64,000 nt of DNA, taken from contig CP032931.1 of assembly GCA_003666485.1 (NCBI GenBank), forward strand, positions 2,666,001 to 2,730,000, given 5' to 3'. Position 1 is the stretch's first letter; each line of letters starts with the position of its first letter. The stretch comes from Levilactobacillus brevis (GTDB lineage: Bacteria; Bacillota; Bacilli; Lactobacillales; Lactobacillaceae). The notes beneath the pieces were generated by a model. The model made no database searches. It was given only the letters and a program-made list of their open reading frames with translations, and had not been told where the DNA came from. Below, piece by piece: positions 18,124 through 27,041 of this stretch. The translations under genes and the position numbers were made by a program.

Positions 18124-18762
18124 CTATTCTTTGCTGTTGTAGTGTTCCAAGAAGTAGATCAACGTTTGTAATTCGTTGGTCAAGTCCACGTTTTGGACCC
18201 GGACATCCTTAGGAACGGTGACCCGTAATGGTGTGAAGTTCAAAATTCCCTTCACCCCGCCGGCAACGGCATCGTCCGTGACGGATTGGGCCACGTCAGA
18301 TGGGACCGTTAAGATGGCCACTTGAATCTGTTGTTCTTCCAACTGTGTCCGCAACTCCGTCATTGGATAAATCGGCACGCCGCTTTGAATCGTGTTGGCA
18401 ATGTCTGCGTTCACGTCAAAGGCCGCACTGATACGGACGTTGCCGTCTTGGTGGAAGTTGAAGTTCAACAGGGCATGGCCCAAATTCCCAACCCCGATCA
18501 AGGCCACGTTGGTCAGCCGATCTTGGTTCAGAATTTTCTTAAAGAACTTAATTAAACTTTCAACGTCGTAGCCGTACCCCCGCTTACCCAGGGCACCGAA
18601 GTATGAAAAGTCTCGGCGAATGGTGGCAGAGTCAACTTTAACTGCCTCAGATAATTCAGTCGAGGAAACACGCGTCTTATCCGCGTCCAACAGGATGTTT
18701 AAGTAGCGGTAGTAAATGGGGAGCCGCTTCGCTGTGGCGCGGGGAATCTTTTGTTCTGTCAA
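18124..18762 (-). CDS. rex: Redox-sensing transcriptional repressor Rex
   Basis: A 212-residue Rex: N-terminal winged helix (residues 1-80, with [23 protein letters not shown] split over the wing) and a Rossmann NADH-binding domain beginning [12 protein letters not shown] (about residue 90). It represses fermentation and respiration genes until NADH rises. The start is TTG after TAGGAGGT. Its own promoter region carries three TTGTGAAA half-sites of the Rex consensus, one overlapping the -35 box, which points to autoregulation. Gene order rex - abcF - tsaD matches the Bacillus ydi region. Confidence 0.96.
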   Translation of the reverse strand: MTEQKIPRATAKRLPIYYRYLNILLDADKTRVSSTELSEAVKVDSATIRRDFSYFGALGKRGYGYDVESLIKFFKKILNQDRLTNVALIGVGNLGHALLNFNFHQDGNVRISAAFDVNADIANTIQSGVPIYPMTELRTQLEEQQIQVAILTVPSDVAQSVTDDAVAGGVKGILNFTPLRVTVPKDVRVQNVDLTNELQTLIYFLEHYNSKE

Positions 18763-18836
18763 AAACGAGACCTCCTAATCAATCTTGCTGATCACTGCCA
18801 AACCGGCAATAACCATTTCTCTAGATGATAACCTGA

Positions 18837-18911
18837 TTGTGAAATTTACTTTCTTACAAATTATAGCATAACCGCCCGCCTTGTGAAAGAAATTGCAAGT
18901 ATTTTTCACAA
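18837..18911. promoter_or_regulatory. rex promoter with Rex half-sites
   Basis: Minus-strand -10 TATAAT (18860-18865), 16-base spacer, -35 TTCACA at the TTGTGAAA half-site 18881-18888. Further half-sites TTGTGAAA at 18837-18844 and TTTCACAA at 18904-18911. None forms a full TTGTGAAATATTTCACAA palindrome. Confidence 0.5.
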
Positions 18912-19077
18912 TTATTTAGGAATTTCGGTCTAATTGCAGAATATGCTAAAATAGACATACTGAGGTTTCGGCCAAACTGCCGCACAAACCCAAGACTTTC
19001 AGAACGGACAGTGACTTACCATTGCCCGCTGAAATATACCTTAAAAATAACTTTAACCCCATCAAGGAGGTCATACC

Positions 19078-21030
19078 GTGATTCTTTTACAAGTCCAACA
19101 GGTTACCCGGCGTTTCGGGGCGACCGTCTTATTTGAAAATGTCACCATGGACGTCCCCGAGCATGGCCGCGTGGCACTGGTTGGCCGCAACGGTGCTGGG
19201 AAATCCACTTTACTTAAAATGATTGCTGGCGAAACCACCCCGGACGTCGGCCAGATTACCACAAAACGGGGATTGACCATGGGCTACCAAGCCCAAAATG
19301 CCGGACTCGCCTCATCGAAGACCGTCTGGAACGAAATGCTTGACGTCTTTGCCGAGGTTCGCGCCACAGAAAAACGGATCCATGAGTTGGAACAGCAGAT
19401 GAGCGACCCGGCCGTCATTGCCGATGCCGAACAGTTCCAACAGGTCAGCGCGACTTACGACCAGCTCCAACAAGACTTTAGCGACCACAACGGCTACGGC
19501 TACCAAGCCGAAATTCGGGGTGTGCTCCACGGATTTGAATTTGGCGAAGAATACTACGACAAGCCCATCAACGAGCTTTCCGGTGGGCAACGGACCCAAC
19601 TGGCCTTAGCCAAGCTGTTGCTGGAAAAGCCCGACCTCTTGATTTTGGACGAACCGACCAACCACTTGGACGTCGAAACACTCACCTGGTTGGAAGGCTA
19701 TCTGCAAGGTTACTCCGGCGCCATTTTAGTCGTTTCCCATGACCGGTACTTCCTGGATCACGTGGTCAACGACGTCTATGACATGGCACACGGCGGGCTG
19801 GACCATTATCCTGGCAACTATTCACACTACATCGATGCCAAGGCTGAGCGGCTCAAGCGGGAATGGAAGGAATACGACAAGCAGCAGACCGAGATCAGTA
19901 AGCTCGAAGACTTCGTGAATAAAAATATCGTGCGGGCCTCGACCACCAAACGGGCCCAGGCTCGGCGGAAACAATTGGAAAAGATGGACCGCATGGCCAA
20001 GCCTGAAGGCGATGAAAAGGTCGCCCGTTTCACCTTCAAACCCCACCGACAAAGCGGTAACGTGGTCTTGGACGTGGTCAACGGGGCGGTTGGCTATGAC
20101 GATCAGATACTCTGCGCACCGGTCAACCTGGACATCAAAAAACACCAGGCTGTGGCCATCGTCGGCCCCAACGGCATTGGTAAGTCCACCCTATTGAAGA
20201 CGATTCTCGGGCGGATTCCTGCTATTCAAGGCCAGATCATCTTCGGTACCGGCGTTGACACCGGCTACTACGATCAGGACCAAGCCACGCTGCACGAGAA
20301 GAAAACGGTGCTCCACGAACTGTGGGACGACCATCCGACAACTCCCGAGGGCGATATTCGCTCGATTCTGGGCAGCTTTCTCTTTACCGGTAGTGATGTC
20401 GACAAGACCGTCCACAGCCTCAGCGGGGGTGAACGGGCCCGCCTGTTGCTGACTAAATTAGCGCTACGCCATGACAACTTCTTAATGCTGGACGAACCAA
20501 CCAACCACTTGGACATCGACAGCCGGGAAGTCTTGGAAAACGCGCTCAACGAGTTCGATGGCACGATTTTGTTCGTTTCCCATGACCGGTACTTCATCAA
20601 CCAAGTGGCCACACAAGTCGTGGAGCTGGCGCCAACCGGGACGACCCGCTACCTGGGGAACTACGATTATTATGTAGAAAAGAAAGCCGAGCAAGACGCC
20701 TACGCCGCCAAGGAAGCCGCCGAAGCTGAAGCCGCTCACCCGACCGTTGACGCACCCAAGCAGACCCAGGTCGACTATCAACAGCAAAAGGAACAGGCCA
20801 AGGCCAAACGGAAACTGAGTCGTCAGGTCGATGCCCTAGAAACCAAGCTGGGCGAGTTGGAAACGCAGAAGACGACGGTCGAGACGGCCATGAGTTCTCC
20901 CGAGAACTTCAACGATGCCGAAAAGCTGGCCGACCTGCAGGAGCAGCTCACGTCAGTCACCGATGAACTGGCCGCGACCGAGGAGGACTGGACCGAAAAG
21001 AGCCTGGCCCTGGAAGATTTCGCGGATTAA
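19078..21030 (+). CDS. ydiF: ABC-F family ATPase (YdiF-like)
   Basis: A 650-residue ABC-F protein: two ATP-binding cassettes with Walker A GRNGAGKST (about residue 37) and GPNGIGKST (about 364), signatures LSGGQRTQLALAK and LSGGERARLLLTK, an inter-domain linker (about 250-330) with KRAQARRKQLEKMDRM, and a C-terminal coiled coil (about 555-650). ABC-F proteins bind the ribosomal E site and relieve stalled translation or protect against antibiotics; no membrane part exists. The start is GTG after AAGGAGG. Position next to rex and tsaD supports YdiF, a housekeeping type, rather than a resistance factor. Confidence 0.92.
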   Translation: MILLQVQQVTRRFGATVLFENVTMDVPEHGRVALVGRNGAGKSTLLKMIAGETTPDVGQITTKRGLTMGYQAQNAGLASSKTVWNEMLDVFAEVRATEKRIHELEQQMSDPAVIADAEQFQQVSATYDQLQQDFSDHNGYGYQAEIRGVLHGFEFGEEYYDKPINELSGGQRTQLALAKLLLEKPDLLILDEPTNHLDVETLTWLEGYLQGYSGAILVVSHDRYFLDHVVNDVYDMAHGGLDHYPGNYSHYIDAKAERLKREWKEYDKQQTEISKLEDFVNKNIVRASTTKRAQARRKQLEKMDRMAKPEGDEKVARFTFKPHRQSGNVVLDVVNGAVGYDDQILCAPVNLDIKKHQAVAIVGPNGIGKSTLLKTILGRIPAIQGQIIFGTGVDTGYYDQDQATLHEKKTVLHELWDDHPTTPEGDIRSILGSFLFTGSDVDKTVHSLSGGERARLLLTKLALRHDNFLMLDEPTNHLDIDSREVLENALNEFDGTILFVSHDRYFINQVATQVVELAPTGTTRYLGNYDYYVEKKAEQDAYAAKEAAEAEAAHPTVDAPKQTQVDYQQQKEQAKAKRKLSRQVDALETKLGELETQKTTVETAMSSPENFNDAEKLADLQEQLTSVTDELAATEEDWTEKSLALEDFAD

Positions 21031-21049
21031 TCACCACACAAAGCGACGC

Positions 21050-21102
21050 AAAGACGCCCGCTCTAGCAGCACGATTCAGCTGTTAAAGTGAGCGCCTTTT
21101 TC
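21050..21102. terminator. Bidirectional terminator between abcF and SDR gene
   Basis: GCGCTCAC.. / ..GAGCGGGCG imperfect stem with CAG/CTG inner pairs and TTTTTC on the plus strand. Confidence 0.65.
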
Positions 21103-21120
21103 ATGCATATTTTTACTCGA

Positions 21121-21837
21121 CTAAAGGGCCGTGTAGCCACCGTCGACGTTGATCGTGGCCCCGGTGACAAAGGATGCCTCATCGCTAGCGATAAAGGCAA
21201 TGACGTTAGCAATTTCCGCCGGTTGGGCTAAACGACCAATTGGCATCTTGCTGACCATGGGCCCGGTCACTTCTGGTGGTAGCGTTTTCAAAAGCGGGGT
21301 TGCCACGTAGCCCGGAGCGACCGCATTGAAGCGGATCCCCTGCGCCGCATAGGTGACGGCTTGCGACTTGGTGTAGTTGGCTACGCCGGCCTTGGCTGCC
21401 GAGTAGGCTTGCGATTTAGCCGCGCCCACGACCCCCAGAATCGAGCTCATGTTGATGACGCTACCGCTCCCTTGCTTGACCATCTGGGCAACAGCAACCT
21501 TGTTGGTCAACATGACCCCCGTCAAATCAATGGCGATGACCTGATTCCAGTTGGCCACGTCGATGTCCGCGACGCCGGCCTTCTTCTCAGCAACGCCGGC
21601 GTTAGCGACCAGGATGTCCAAATGACCGTACTGGCTGACGACCTGCTCCACCATGCCCTGCAGCGACTGTTCGTCCGTCACATCCGTTTTGATGAAGGCC
21701 ACGCTGGTGTCATCCGGTGCACTAACATCGGCCGAAATCGCCACGGCTCCCTCAGCGACGAATTTTTGCACGGTTGCCAGACCAATGCCTGACGAGCCAC
21801 CTGTAACAACGGCAACCTTGTTCTCTAGTCTACCCAT
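21121..21837 (-). CDS. Short-chain dehydrogenase/reductase
   Basis: A 238-residue classical SDR with the cofactor loop TGGSSGIG (about residues 12-19), NAGV at the strand-4 end, catalytic Ser in NMSSILG, and YSAAKAG (Tyr-X3-Lys). Oxidises or reduces a small alcohol or ketone with NAD(P)H; close to FabG and acetoin/diacetyl reductase types, but the substrate cannot be set. ATG at 21837 is chosen because AAAAGGAGTGAG precedes it; the longer frame begins in the tsaD terminator. Confidence 0.9.
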   Translation of the reverse strand: MGRLENKVAVVTGGSSGIGLATVQKFVAEGAVAISADVSAPDDTSVAFIKTDVTDEQSLQGMVEQVVSQYGHLDILVANAGVAEKKAGVADIDVANWNQVIAIDLTGVMLTNKVAVAQMVKQGSGSVINMSSILGVVGAAKSQAYSAAKAGVANYTKSQAVTYAAQGIRFNAVAPGYVATPLLKTLPPEVTGPMVSKMPIGRLAQPAEIANVIAFIASDEASFVTGATINVDGGYTAL

Positions 21838-21869
21838 AAAGCTCACTCCTTTTGGGGTCAGTATACAGC

Positions 21870-21912
21870 AAAAGACCGGTGGCAAATAAGTCACTGCCGA
21901 CCGGTCTAAAAA
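21870..21912 (-). terminator. tsaD terminator
   Basis: AGACCGGT / ACCGGTCT perfect 8-bp stem with flanking A/T runs, downstream of tsaD and just before the SDR start; usable in both directions. Confidence 0.75.
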
Positions 21913-21933
21913 TACTGTTTCGTTTGACTGCTT

Positions 21934-22977
21934 TTACTTCACGGGATCGGCAACCCAGTCGAATTCCAAACTGGGATCAGCGTTCAACGTGGCATCCGCA
22001 AAGACGCCGTGTTGGTAGGCCACGTAGGCGAAGGCACCGATCATGGCGGCGTTATCCCCGCACAGGTTCAGCGGTGCCTTGACCAAGTGGGTAACCGGAT
22101 TACTTGCCAAATCACGTTCCAAACGTTCGCGCAGACCATGGTTAGCGGCCACCCCACCAGCCAAGATCAGTTGATGAACCGGGTAATCTGCCAGGGCCCG
22201 TTGCGTCTTTTCAGCTAAGACATCAACGACCGCTTGTTGGAAACTGGCAGCCAGGTCCTGCTTGTTTAGGGTCTCACCGATTTGGTCCGCGTGATGGGTC
22301 GTGTTGATGAAGGCACTCTTCAAGCCGCTAAAGCTAAAGTCGAAGTTATCGTCCTTCTCCATTGCCCGCGGGAAGTTAAACGTATCGTGTCCCTGGTGCG
22401 CCCATTCGTCGACGGTCTTACCGGCAGGATAGTTGACCCCCATGACCCGCCCGACCTTGTCGTAAGCTTCCCCAGCAGCATCGTCACGGGTCTCACCGAT
22501 GATTTCAAATTCATTTTCGGCGGGCATGTACACCAGCTCCGTGTGGCCCCCAGATACCAGCAAGGCCATCGCTGGAAATTCAATGGGTTCCACGTAGCGG
22601 GCCGCATAGATGTGCCCGGCCATGTGGTTGACCGGAATCAGTGGCAGGTTGTGGGCAAAGGCCACCGTCTTGGCGGCCGTCACGCCGATCAACAAGGCGC
22701 CGACCAGACCAGGACCATAGGTAACCGCCACGGCGTCTAGGTCGTCGTAAGTCACCTGTGCCTCATCCAAGGCATCCTTGATGCACAGCGTGACCTCTTC
22801 GATGTGATGACGGCTGGCAACTTCGGGTACGACCCCACCAAACCGTTGGTGACTCTTGATCTGCGTGGCCACGATGTTGGACAAGATCTTATGGCCGTCT
22901 TCAATAACCGCCACACTCGTTTCGTCACAACTCGACTCAAACGCTAAGATTAAATTTCGCTTTTCCGTTGGACTCAC
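21934..22977 (-). CDS. tsaD: tRNA N6-threonylcarbamoyladenosine synthase subunit TsaD
   Basis: A 347-residue TsaD (Kae1/Gcp) with the ASKHA fold and the metal-binding HMAGHIYAA pair of histidines (about residues 115-123). It attaches the threonylcarbamoyl group to A37 of ANN-decoding tRNAs, with TsaB and TsaE. The start GTG follows AGAGGGA very closely; no better start is seen. In most relatives tsaB-rimI-tsaD form one operon, but here a terminator and a structured repeat of about 500 bp separate rimI from tsaD, so tsaD needs its own promoter or one supplied by the repeat. Confidence 0.96.
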   Translation of the reverse strand: MSPTEKRNLILAFESSCDETSVAVIEDGHKILSNIVATQIKSHQRFGGVVPEVASRHHIEEVTLCIKDALDEAQVTYDDLDAVAVTYGPGLVGALLIGVTAAKTVAFAHNLPLIPVNHMAGHIYAARYVEPIEFPAMALLVSGGHTELVYMPAENEFEIIGETRDDAAGEAYDKVGRVMGVNYPAGKTVDEWAHQGHDTFNFPRAMEKDDNFDFSFSGLKSAFINTTHHADQIGETLNKQDLAASFQQAVVDVLAEKTQRALADYPVHQLILAGGVAANHGLRERLERDLASNPVTHLVKAPLNLCGDNAAMIGAFAYVAYQHGVFADATLNADPSLEFDWVADPVK

Positions 22978-23017
22978 TCCCTCTAAAATTCACGATAACT
23001 TGAAATTGTACATACCA

Positions 23018-23525
23018 TTTGCCTCCGCCAGCCAGGGGTTCCGCCTGCTATGGGGAACGCCTCCAGCCTGAGGAACGGGCTTCCGGTTCGCTTCAAAGCC
23101 TCGCAAAATCCGCGAGTCTCTGAAGTCGTCCCACCCAGTAACCTGGCAAAAGACGCCAGCTAACTGGGTCGACACAGCTGGCTACACCCCTGGCTGTCTC
23201 CGGCGGGACTGATCAGTTCTGATCATTAATCAGCAAACCAGGATGCTGGTATCACTAGGAGACAACCGGTGAACTGACCACCAACTGCTGCTACCAACCA
23301 CTACCGTAGCCGAGAGTTCGCTAGATATGAGTTCAGCCGTGGGAGTTTTCTAACCAGCAACGTTCCTTGCTGGTTAGAAAACTGGCAGCTTGGAGACGCG
23401 ATTCACCGGCTCCAAGCTGAGGGTCGAGACCGCACTTTGGCTCGGCCCGTCCGCCCACAGCGTTCCGACTCATATCTAGCGAACGGTAGGCGGCCAGTAC
23501 GACTCGTGTTGTCTATCTCTACCAG
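23018..23525 (-). repeat. Structured intergenic repeat, copy F (nearly complete)
   Basis: Domain II (about 23021-23210), spacer, domain I (23316-23484). The closing helix GTTCGCTAGATATGAGT (23316-23332) pairs perfectly over 17 bp with ACTCATATCTAGCGAAC (23468-23484): both arms differ from other copies, in step. Other compensated helices: GTTTTCTAACCAGCAA/TTGCTGGTTAGAAAAC, CAGCTTGGAG/CTCCAAGCTG, CTTCA/TGAAG, CTCGC/GCGAG, CAGCCAGGGGT/ACCCCTGGCTG. It splits the rimI-tsaD gene pair. Confidence 0.88.
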
Positions 23526-23542
23526 CTGCAGTTGGTGTCATT

Positions 23543-23572
23543 AAAAAAACGAGCGGCGAAGCGCCTACTCGT
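23543..23572 (-). terminator. rimI terminator
   Basis: ACGAG..GGCG/CGCC..CTCGT stem followed by seven T on the minus strand; it overlaps the last codons of rimI. Confidence 0.85.
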
Positions 23573-24155
23573 CATCCGCAGCTGATTCGTCAGCTAAATA
23601 CAGCGTCATGTCCGCTGCGTCTTCGTGGTCACCGAAGTAGTAACCCCGCTTGATGCCCGTCTGTTCAAAGTCCAAGTCGCGGTAGAGCTTCTGGGCGTTT
23701 TGATTGGATACCCGGACCTCTAGACTAACTGACTTGTAATTCAACTTACGGGCCTTTTTGATCATGGTTTCTAACAGGAACCGGCCCAGACCACGGTTTT
23801 GATAGTCCGGCAACACCGCAATATTGGTGATGTGGGCGTCACGGGTCCGTTCGTCGAAGGTGCTGCCGATAAAAGCTAACAACTTGTCTTCCTTACGAAT
23901 AACCAGGTACAGCCGGTCCTTTTCACGGCGCAGTTCGTTGGCAAAGGCCGTCGAATCCCACGGCGCCTTGCCGGCATAGACCGCCCGTTCGATCTCGATC
24001 ATTTCCGGGATATCGGTAAAGAGCGCTTTGGCGACGAAGTACGTGACCTCCCGGATATCGACCCGGTGGTTCTTCACGTCCATGGCCTCCTCGCGCACCA
24101 GTTCTCGGCGGCTGCCAAAGATATTTTTATACCAGACTTTAAATTTTTTCAACAT
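23565..24155 (-). CDS. rimI: Ribosomal protein S18 alanine N-acetyltransferase RimI-like
   Basis: A 196-residue GNAT enzyme with the acetyl-CoA motif LPDYQNRGLGRFLLETMI (about residues 117-134) and the downstream LYRDLDFEQTGIKRGYY typical of RimI. It is about 45 residues longer than E. coli RimI because of an N-terminal extension rich in basic residues. It acetylates the N-terminus of S18 in the model case. Overlaps tsaB by 17 bases, so translation is coupled. Its gene ends on a terminator. Confidence 0.9.
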   Translation of the reverse strand: MLKKFKVWYKNIFGSRRELVREEAMDVKNHRVDIREVTYFVAKALFTDIPEMIEIERAVYAGKAPWDSTAFANELRREKDRLYLVIRKEDKLLAFIGSTFDERTRDAHITNIAVLPDYQNRGLGRFLLETMIKKARKLNYKSVSLEVRVSNQNAQKLYRDLDFEQTGIKRGYYFGDHEDAADMTLYLADESAADDE

Positions 24156-24864
24156 ATGATTCGGTATCCTTCTTATTTGGGTTCTTAGCCTGCCATTCGG
24201 CCTCGGCTTGGGTCAGACGTAAATAATTTGGCACGAACCGGTCCACGTCAGCGACAGGGTCTAACTGTTGCCCCAGCAACCCGATTGTTGCGACTTGTGG
24301 CAGGTTCAGCCAGGAACTGATGCGTGGCGTGGCGGCCGAAACGGTCGTGTTGATCAGGTCCGTAAAGTGACTGGCATCCCCTAGGAACCAAACTGGTTCG
24401 GCGTACTCGGTGACGGCTTTTAGAAAATCCGTAATGTTGGTATGCGCATCCGCAATCACGGGCGTTGGCACGCCACCGGCAATCCGGTACAGTCCCGCAA
24501 AAACGTTTTGGTTGCGGGCATCAAACAACGGTGCCACCAGGGCGCCTTCGACAGGGACGTTGGCCGCTAACGTTTCAAGGCTCGATACCGCCACGAGATC
24601 AATGTCCAATGTGGTCGCAAGGGTCTTGGCCGTTGTCACGGCGATCCGAATTCCCGTGTATGAGCCGGGGCCGGCTGCCACGACAACGCGGTCTAAATCA
24701 GTGGGTTTGAGGTCGGCCATCGCGAGCAACCGTTCAATCTCGGGTAAGAGGTATTCCGCGTGCTTTTGGTGGACGGTGACCGTAATGGCCGCGAGAACCG
24801 TGTCGTCATCTAAGACGGCCACGCTCAACGGTCGATTCGATGTATCAATTGCTAAAATCTTCAT
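24139..24864 (-). CDS. tsaB: tRNA threonylcarbamoyladenosine synthase dimerisation subunit TsaB
   Basis: A 241-residue TsaB, the inactive ASKHA partner of TsaD. It begins MKILAIDTSNRPLSVAVLDD and carries GPGSYTGIRIAVTTAKTLA (about residues 67-86), the family signature. It scaffolds the t6A complex. First gene of a tsaB-rimI operon; the putative -10 TATAGT lies around 24971-24976 on the minus strand. No strong ribosome binding site precedes the ATG. Confidence 0.95.
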   Translation of the reverse strand: MKILAIDTSNRPLSVAVLDDDTVLAAITVTVHQKHAEYLLPEIERLLAMADLKPTDLDRVVVAAGPGSYTGIRIAVTTAKTLATTLDIDLVAVSSLETLAANVPVEGALVAPLFDARNQNVFAGLYRIAGGVPTPVIADAHTNITDFLKAVTEYAEPVWFLGDASHFTDLINTTVSAATPRISSWLNLPQVATIGLLGQQLDPVADVDRFVPNYLRLTQAEAEWQAKNPNKKDTESYVEKI

Positions 24865-25034
24865 ATTTGCTTGCGTTCCCCTTCACTTTACGTCACCAGA
24901 TTGGACTCGGCGTCAACTGATGACCGTACTGGCAGCTTCGGTCATCGTGGCCGTTTACTGCCTTTATCAGTTTACTATACTACCACAAAAGACTCGTGGC
25001 GACACCTGACCTGCTTAATCTGTTACAAAATCAC

Positions 25035-25772
25035 TTAACGCGCCTGCCACTGAATGGTGGCCTTGGCTGCAATCACGTCGTCACGTTGGACTAAATGTTG
25101 TGAGGTCAACGTTTCAGCGGGTAATTGATACCCACTCGTCACTGGTTCGCCATAGGTTACTTCGTTTTCGAACCGAATCCGCACGTCGGCCGGTTGGTGC
25201 GTCCGCAAGAAGTCCGCGGGGAGCACGTCCAACATCCAGTCAAAGTAGTGGGCATTGTTCACGTGGCCGTTGCCATCGATATCAAAGTAGCGCACCGTGT
25301 ACGGCTTAGCAGGTAAGTCCGTCGTCACGCGGTCCGGTCGGGGTAACCGCGGTAACCGCACCGACTGGGTGGACTGATACGGCGCCATGACCTCGGCCGG
25401 AATCGTCGCAATCTTGCGCGTCGCATAACTCATCGTGACCCAGATGCCTTCACCATAGGCCAATTGCTGGCCATCGGCGTCAAAGAGCCAGTATTCCCGG
25501 TACGCGAAGTATTTGTTATAGGACGTGGCCCGCGTCTTGAGTTGCACCTGGTCGCCCGTCTTGGGTAACGCCGTGAGTTGCAGGTGGTATTGGGTCACGA
25601 CCCAACCGACCCCGTGAGACTGCACAAATTCAGTGGTCAACCCCAGCGCCGCATTCTGGTCCTCGGAGACCAGTACGAACAGGTTGATCAGCATCGCAAG
25701 AGTTAAATGGCCAGTATCATCCGCTTCGTAGTAGACGATCCGGTGTGGTTCAGAAAATTCATTGGCAGCCAC
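25035..25772 (-). CDS. Acyl-ACP thioesterase
   Basis: A 245-residue protein with two hot-dog domains, matching the acyl-ACP thioesterase family (PF01643). It releases fatty acids from acyl carrier protein. The N-terminal hot-dog holds HIVYYEADDTGHL; the second has the family pattern VRYFDIDGNGHVNNAHYFDW, with the Asn/His catalytic residues. The start GTG at 25772 has AAGGAG eight bases upstream; an earlier GTG overlaps the rsmI stop by four bases. It is the last gene of the tadA-dnaX-tmk-holB-rsmI run. Confidence 0.9.
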   Translation of the reverse strand: MAANEFSEPHRIVYYEADDTGHLTLAMLINLFVLVSEDQNAALGLTTEFVQSHGVGWVVTQYHLQLTALPKTGDQVQLKTRATSYNKYFAYREYWLFDADGQQLAYGEGIWVTMSYATRKIATIPAEVMAPYQSTQSVRLPRLPRPDRVTTDLPAKPYTVRYFDIDGNGHVNNAHYFDWMLDVLPADFLRTHQPADVRIRFENEVTYGEPVTSGYQLPAETLTSQHLVQRDDVIAAKATIQWQAR

Positions 25773-25777
25773 CTGGG

Positions 25778-26659
25778 TCACTCCTTGTCTAAATGATGAT
25801 ACGTGTTGTAAATTGCTTGTTTCTTAACGCCGCGCAGGTTAGCGACTTCCTTGATGGCCGCGTTGGGTTTCTCACCCGCCGCAATCAACCGGTCGACCTG
25901 AACTTCAACGGGTTCGCTGAGGTCAACGGCCGTTGTCGCCGTCGTGGTGGGTGCGGGATTGCCGCCAACCAACACCACGAACTCGCCGCGCACGGTATCT
26001 GTTGCGGCCCATTCGGCCAACTCCGCCAACGTGCCACGCAAGAATTCCTCGTAGCGTTTTGTCAGTTCCCGGCACAATACTGCGGGTCGGTCATCACCGA
26101 ACCCCGTGGCCAGGTTCTGTAAGGTCTTCTTCAGCCGGTGTGGCGCCTCGTAGAAGATCAAGGTCTCTGGTCGTTGCGCCAAGCCTTCGATTTCGGCCCG
26201 TTGATCTTTGGGCTTCCGGTCTAAGAAGCCATAAAAGTAAAATGGCTGGGGCGCTAACCCAGACGCAATCAACGCCGTCAATCCGGCATTGGCACCGGGT
26301 AACGGCACGACCGGAATGTGTGCAGCGATGCAGGCGTTGACCAACTCGTGGCCGGGATCCGAAATGGACGGCATCCCCGCATCACTGACCTGAGCAATGT
26401 CTAGTCCCTGTTGTAGCTTGGCCACTAACTGGGGGATTCGTTCCTGCGTGTTGTGCTCGTGAAAGCTAATTTGTTTGGTAGTAATTTCAAAATGGTTTAA
26501 TAATTTCTGCGTGTTACGGGTGTCCTCGGCGGCAATCAAGTCGGCGTCCTGCAAGGTCTTCACCGCCCGAAAAGTCATGTCATCTAAGTTGCCGATGGGC
26601 GTGGGGACCAAATACAAGTGGCCCTGTGCCTCGGTCTTAAAACTGCGTGTTCGTTCCAT
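25778..26659 (-). CDS. rsmI: 16S rRNA (cytidine-1402-2'-O)-methyltransferase RsmI
   Basis: A 293-residue RsmI of the tetrapyrrole methylase fold. Motifs: LVPTPIGNLDDMTFRA at the start, AEDTRNTQKLL, the substrate loop SDAGMPSISDPG, and the C-terminal RsmI HTH-like region ending IKEVANLRGVKKQAIYN. It methylates C1402 in the ribosomal P site with SAM. ATG at 26659 is preceded by TAGGAGG; the upstream part of the longer frame has no support. Confidence 0.96.
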   Translation of the reverse strand: MERTRSFKTEAQGHLYLVPTPIGNLDDMTFRAVKTLQDADLIAAEDTRNTQKLLNHFEITTKQISFHEHNTQERIPQLVAKLQQGLDIAQVSDAGMPSISDPGHELVNACIAAHIPVVPLPGANAGLTALIASGLAPQPFYFYGFLDRKPKDQRAEIEGLAQRPETLIFYEAPHRLKKTLQNLATGFGDDRPAVLCRELTKRYEEFLRGTLAELAEWAATDTVRGEFVVLVGGNPAPTTTATTAVDLSEPVEVQVDRLIAAGEKPNAAIKEVANLRGVKKQAIYNTYHHLDKE

Positions 26660-26673
26660 TAAGTTGTGTCCTC

Positions 26674-27012
26674 CTACTGATCGCGATAAATAACTTCCAG
26701 GCAAAAGGCACACTCTTCATCTTGCTTGCGCCGGGTGCCGTAAAATTCCCGACACACGTGAAAGCCTTCTTCGTAGAGTTTCTCCAGAATCTGCCGGGAC
26801 TTTGAGAGGCCTTGGGGGGTCTCCGGGTCTTCCGGCAACGTCTTTTGTAATTCCCGAACCAACTCGCGCAAGTGTTGATTCTCGATCTCAAGCTCGGCGT
26901 TTTGTTCAAACACCTGCGTCATCTGCGCTTGTAAGTCAGAGAATTGGGCAAGCATCTGCTGTAGCTGGCCCTCAAGACTTTTGAACTGATCATACACTTC
27001 TTCTTTATCCAA
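26674..27012 (-). CDS. yabA: Replication initiation control protein YabA
   Basis: A 112-residue YabA: N-terminal helical coiled-coil region (residues 1-70) that tetramerises, and a C-terminal zinc-binding part with H-V-C..ECAFC (about residues 83-106). It binds DnaA and the sliding clamp to restrain initiation. TTG at 27012 is preferred: GGAGGGG is eight bases upstream and the product then starts MDKEEVYD, as in other YabA proteins. Lies between holB and rsmI, as in Bacillus. Confidence 0.93.
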   Translation of the reverse strand: MDKEEVYDQFKSLEGQLQQMLAQFSDLQAQMTQVFEQNAELEIENQHLRELVRELQKTLPEDPETPQGLSKSRQILEKLYEEGFHVCREFYGTRRKQDEECAFCLEVIYRDQ

Positions 27013-27041
27013 AGTTGCCACCCCTCCAATGCTGACTAGTC

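Noticed and set aside
24918-25009. A 29-residue plus-strand hydrophobic frame (MTVLAASVIVAVYCL..).
   Set aside because: No ribosome binding site or promoter; it lies in the tsaB promoter region and is the tail of a longer antisense frame.
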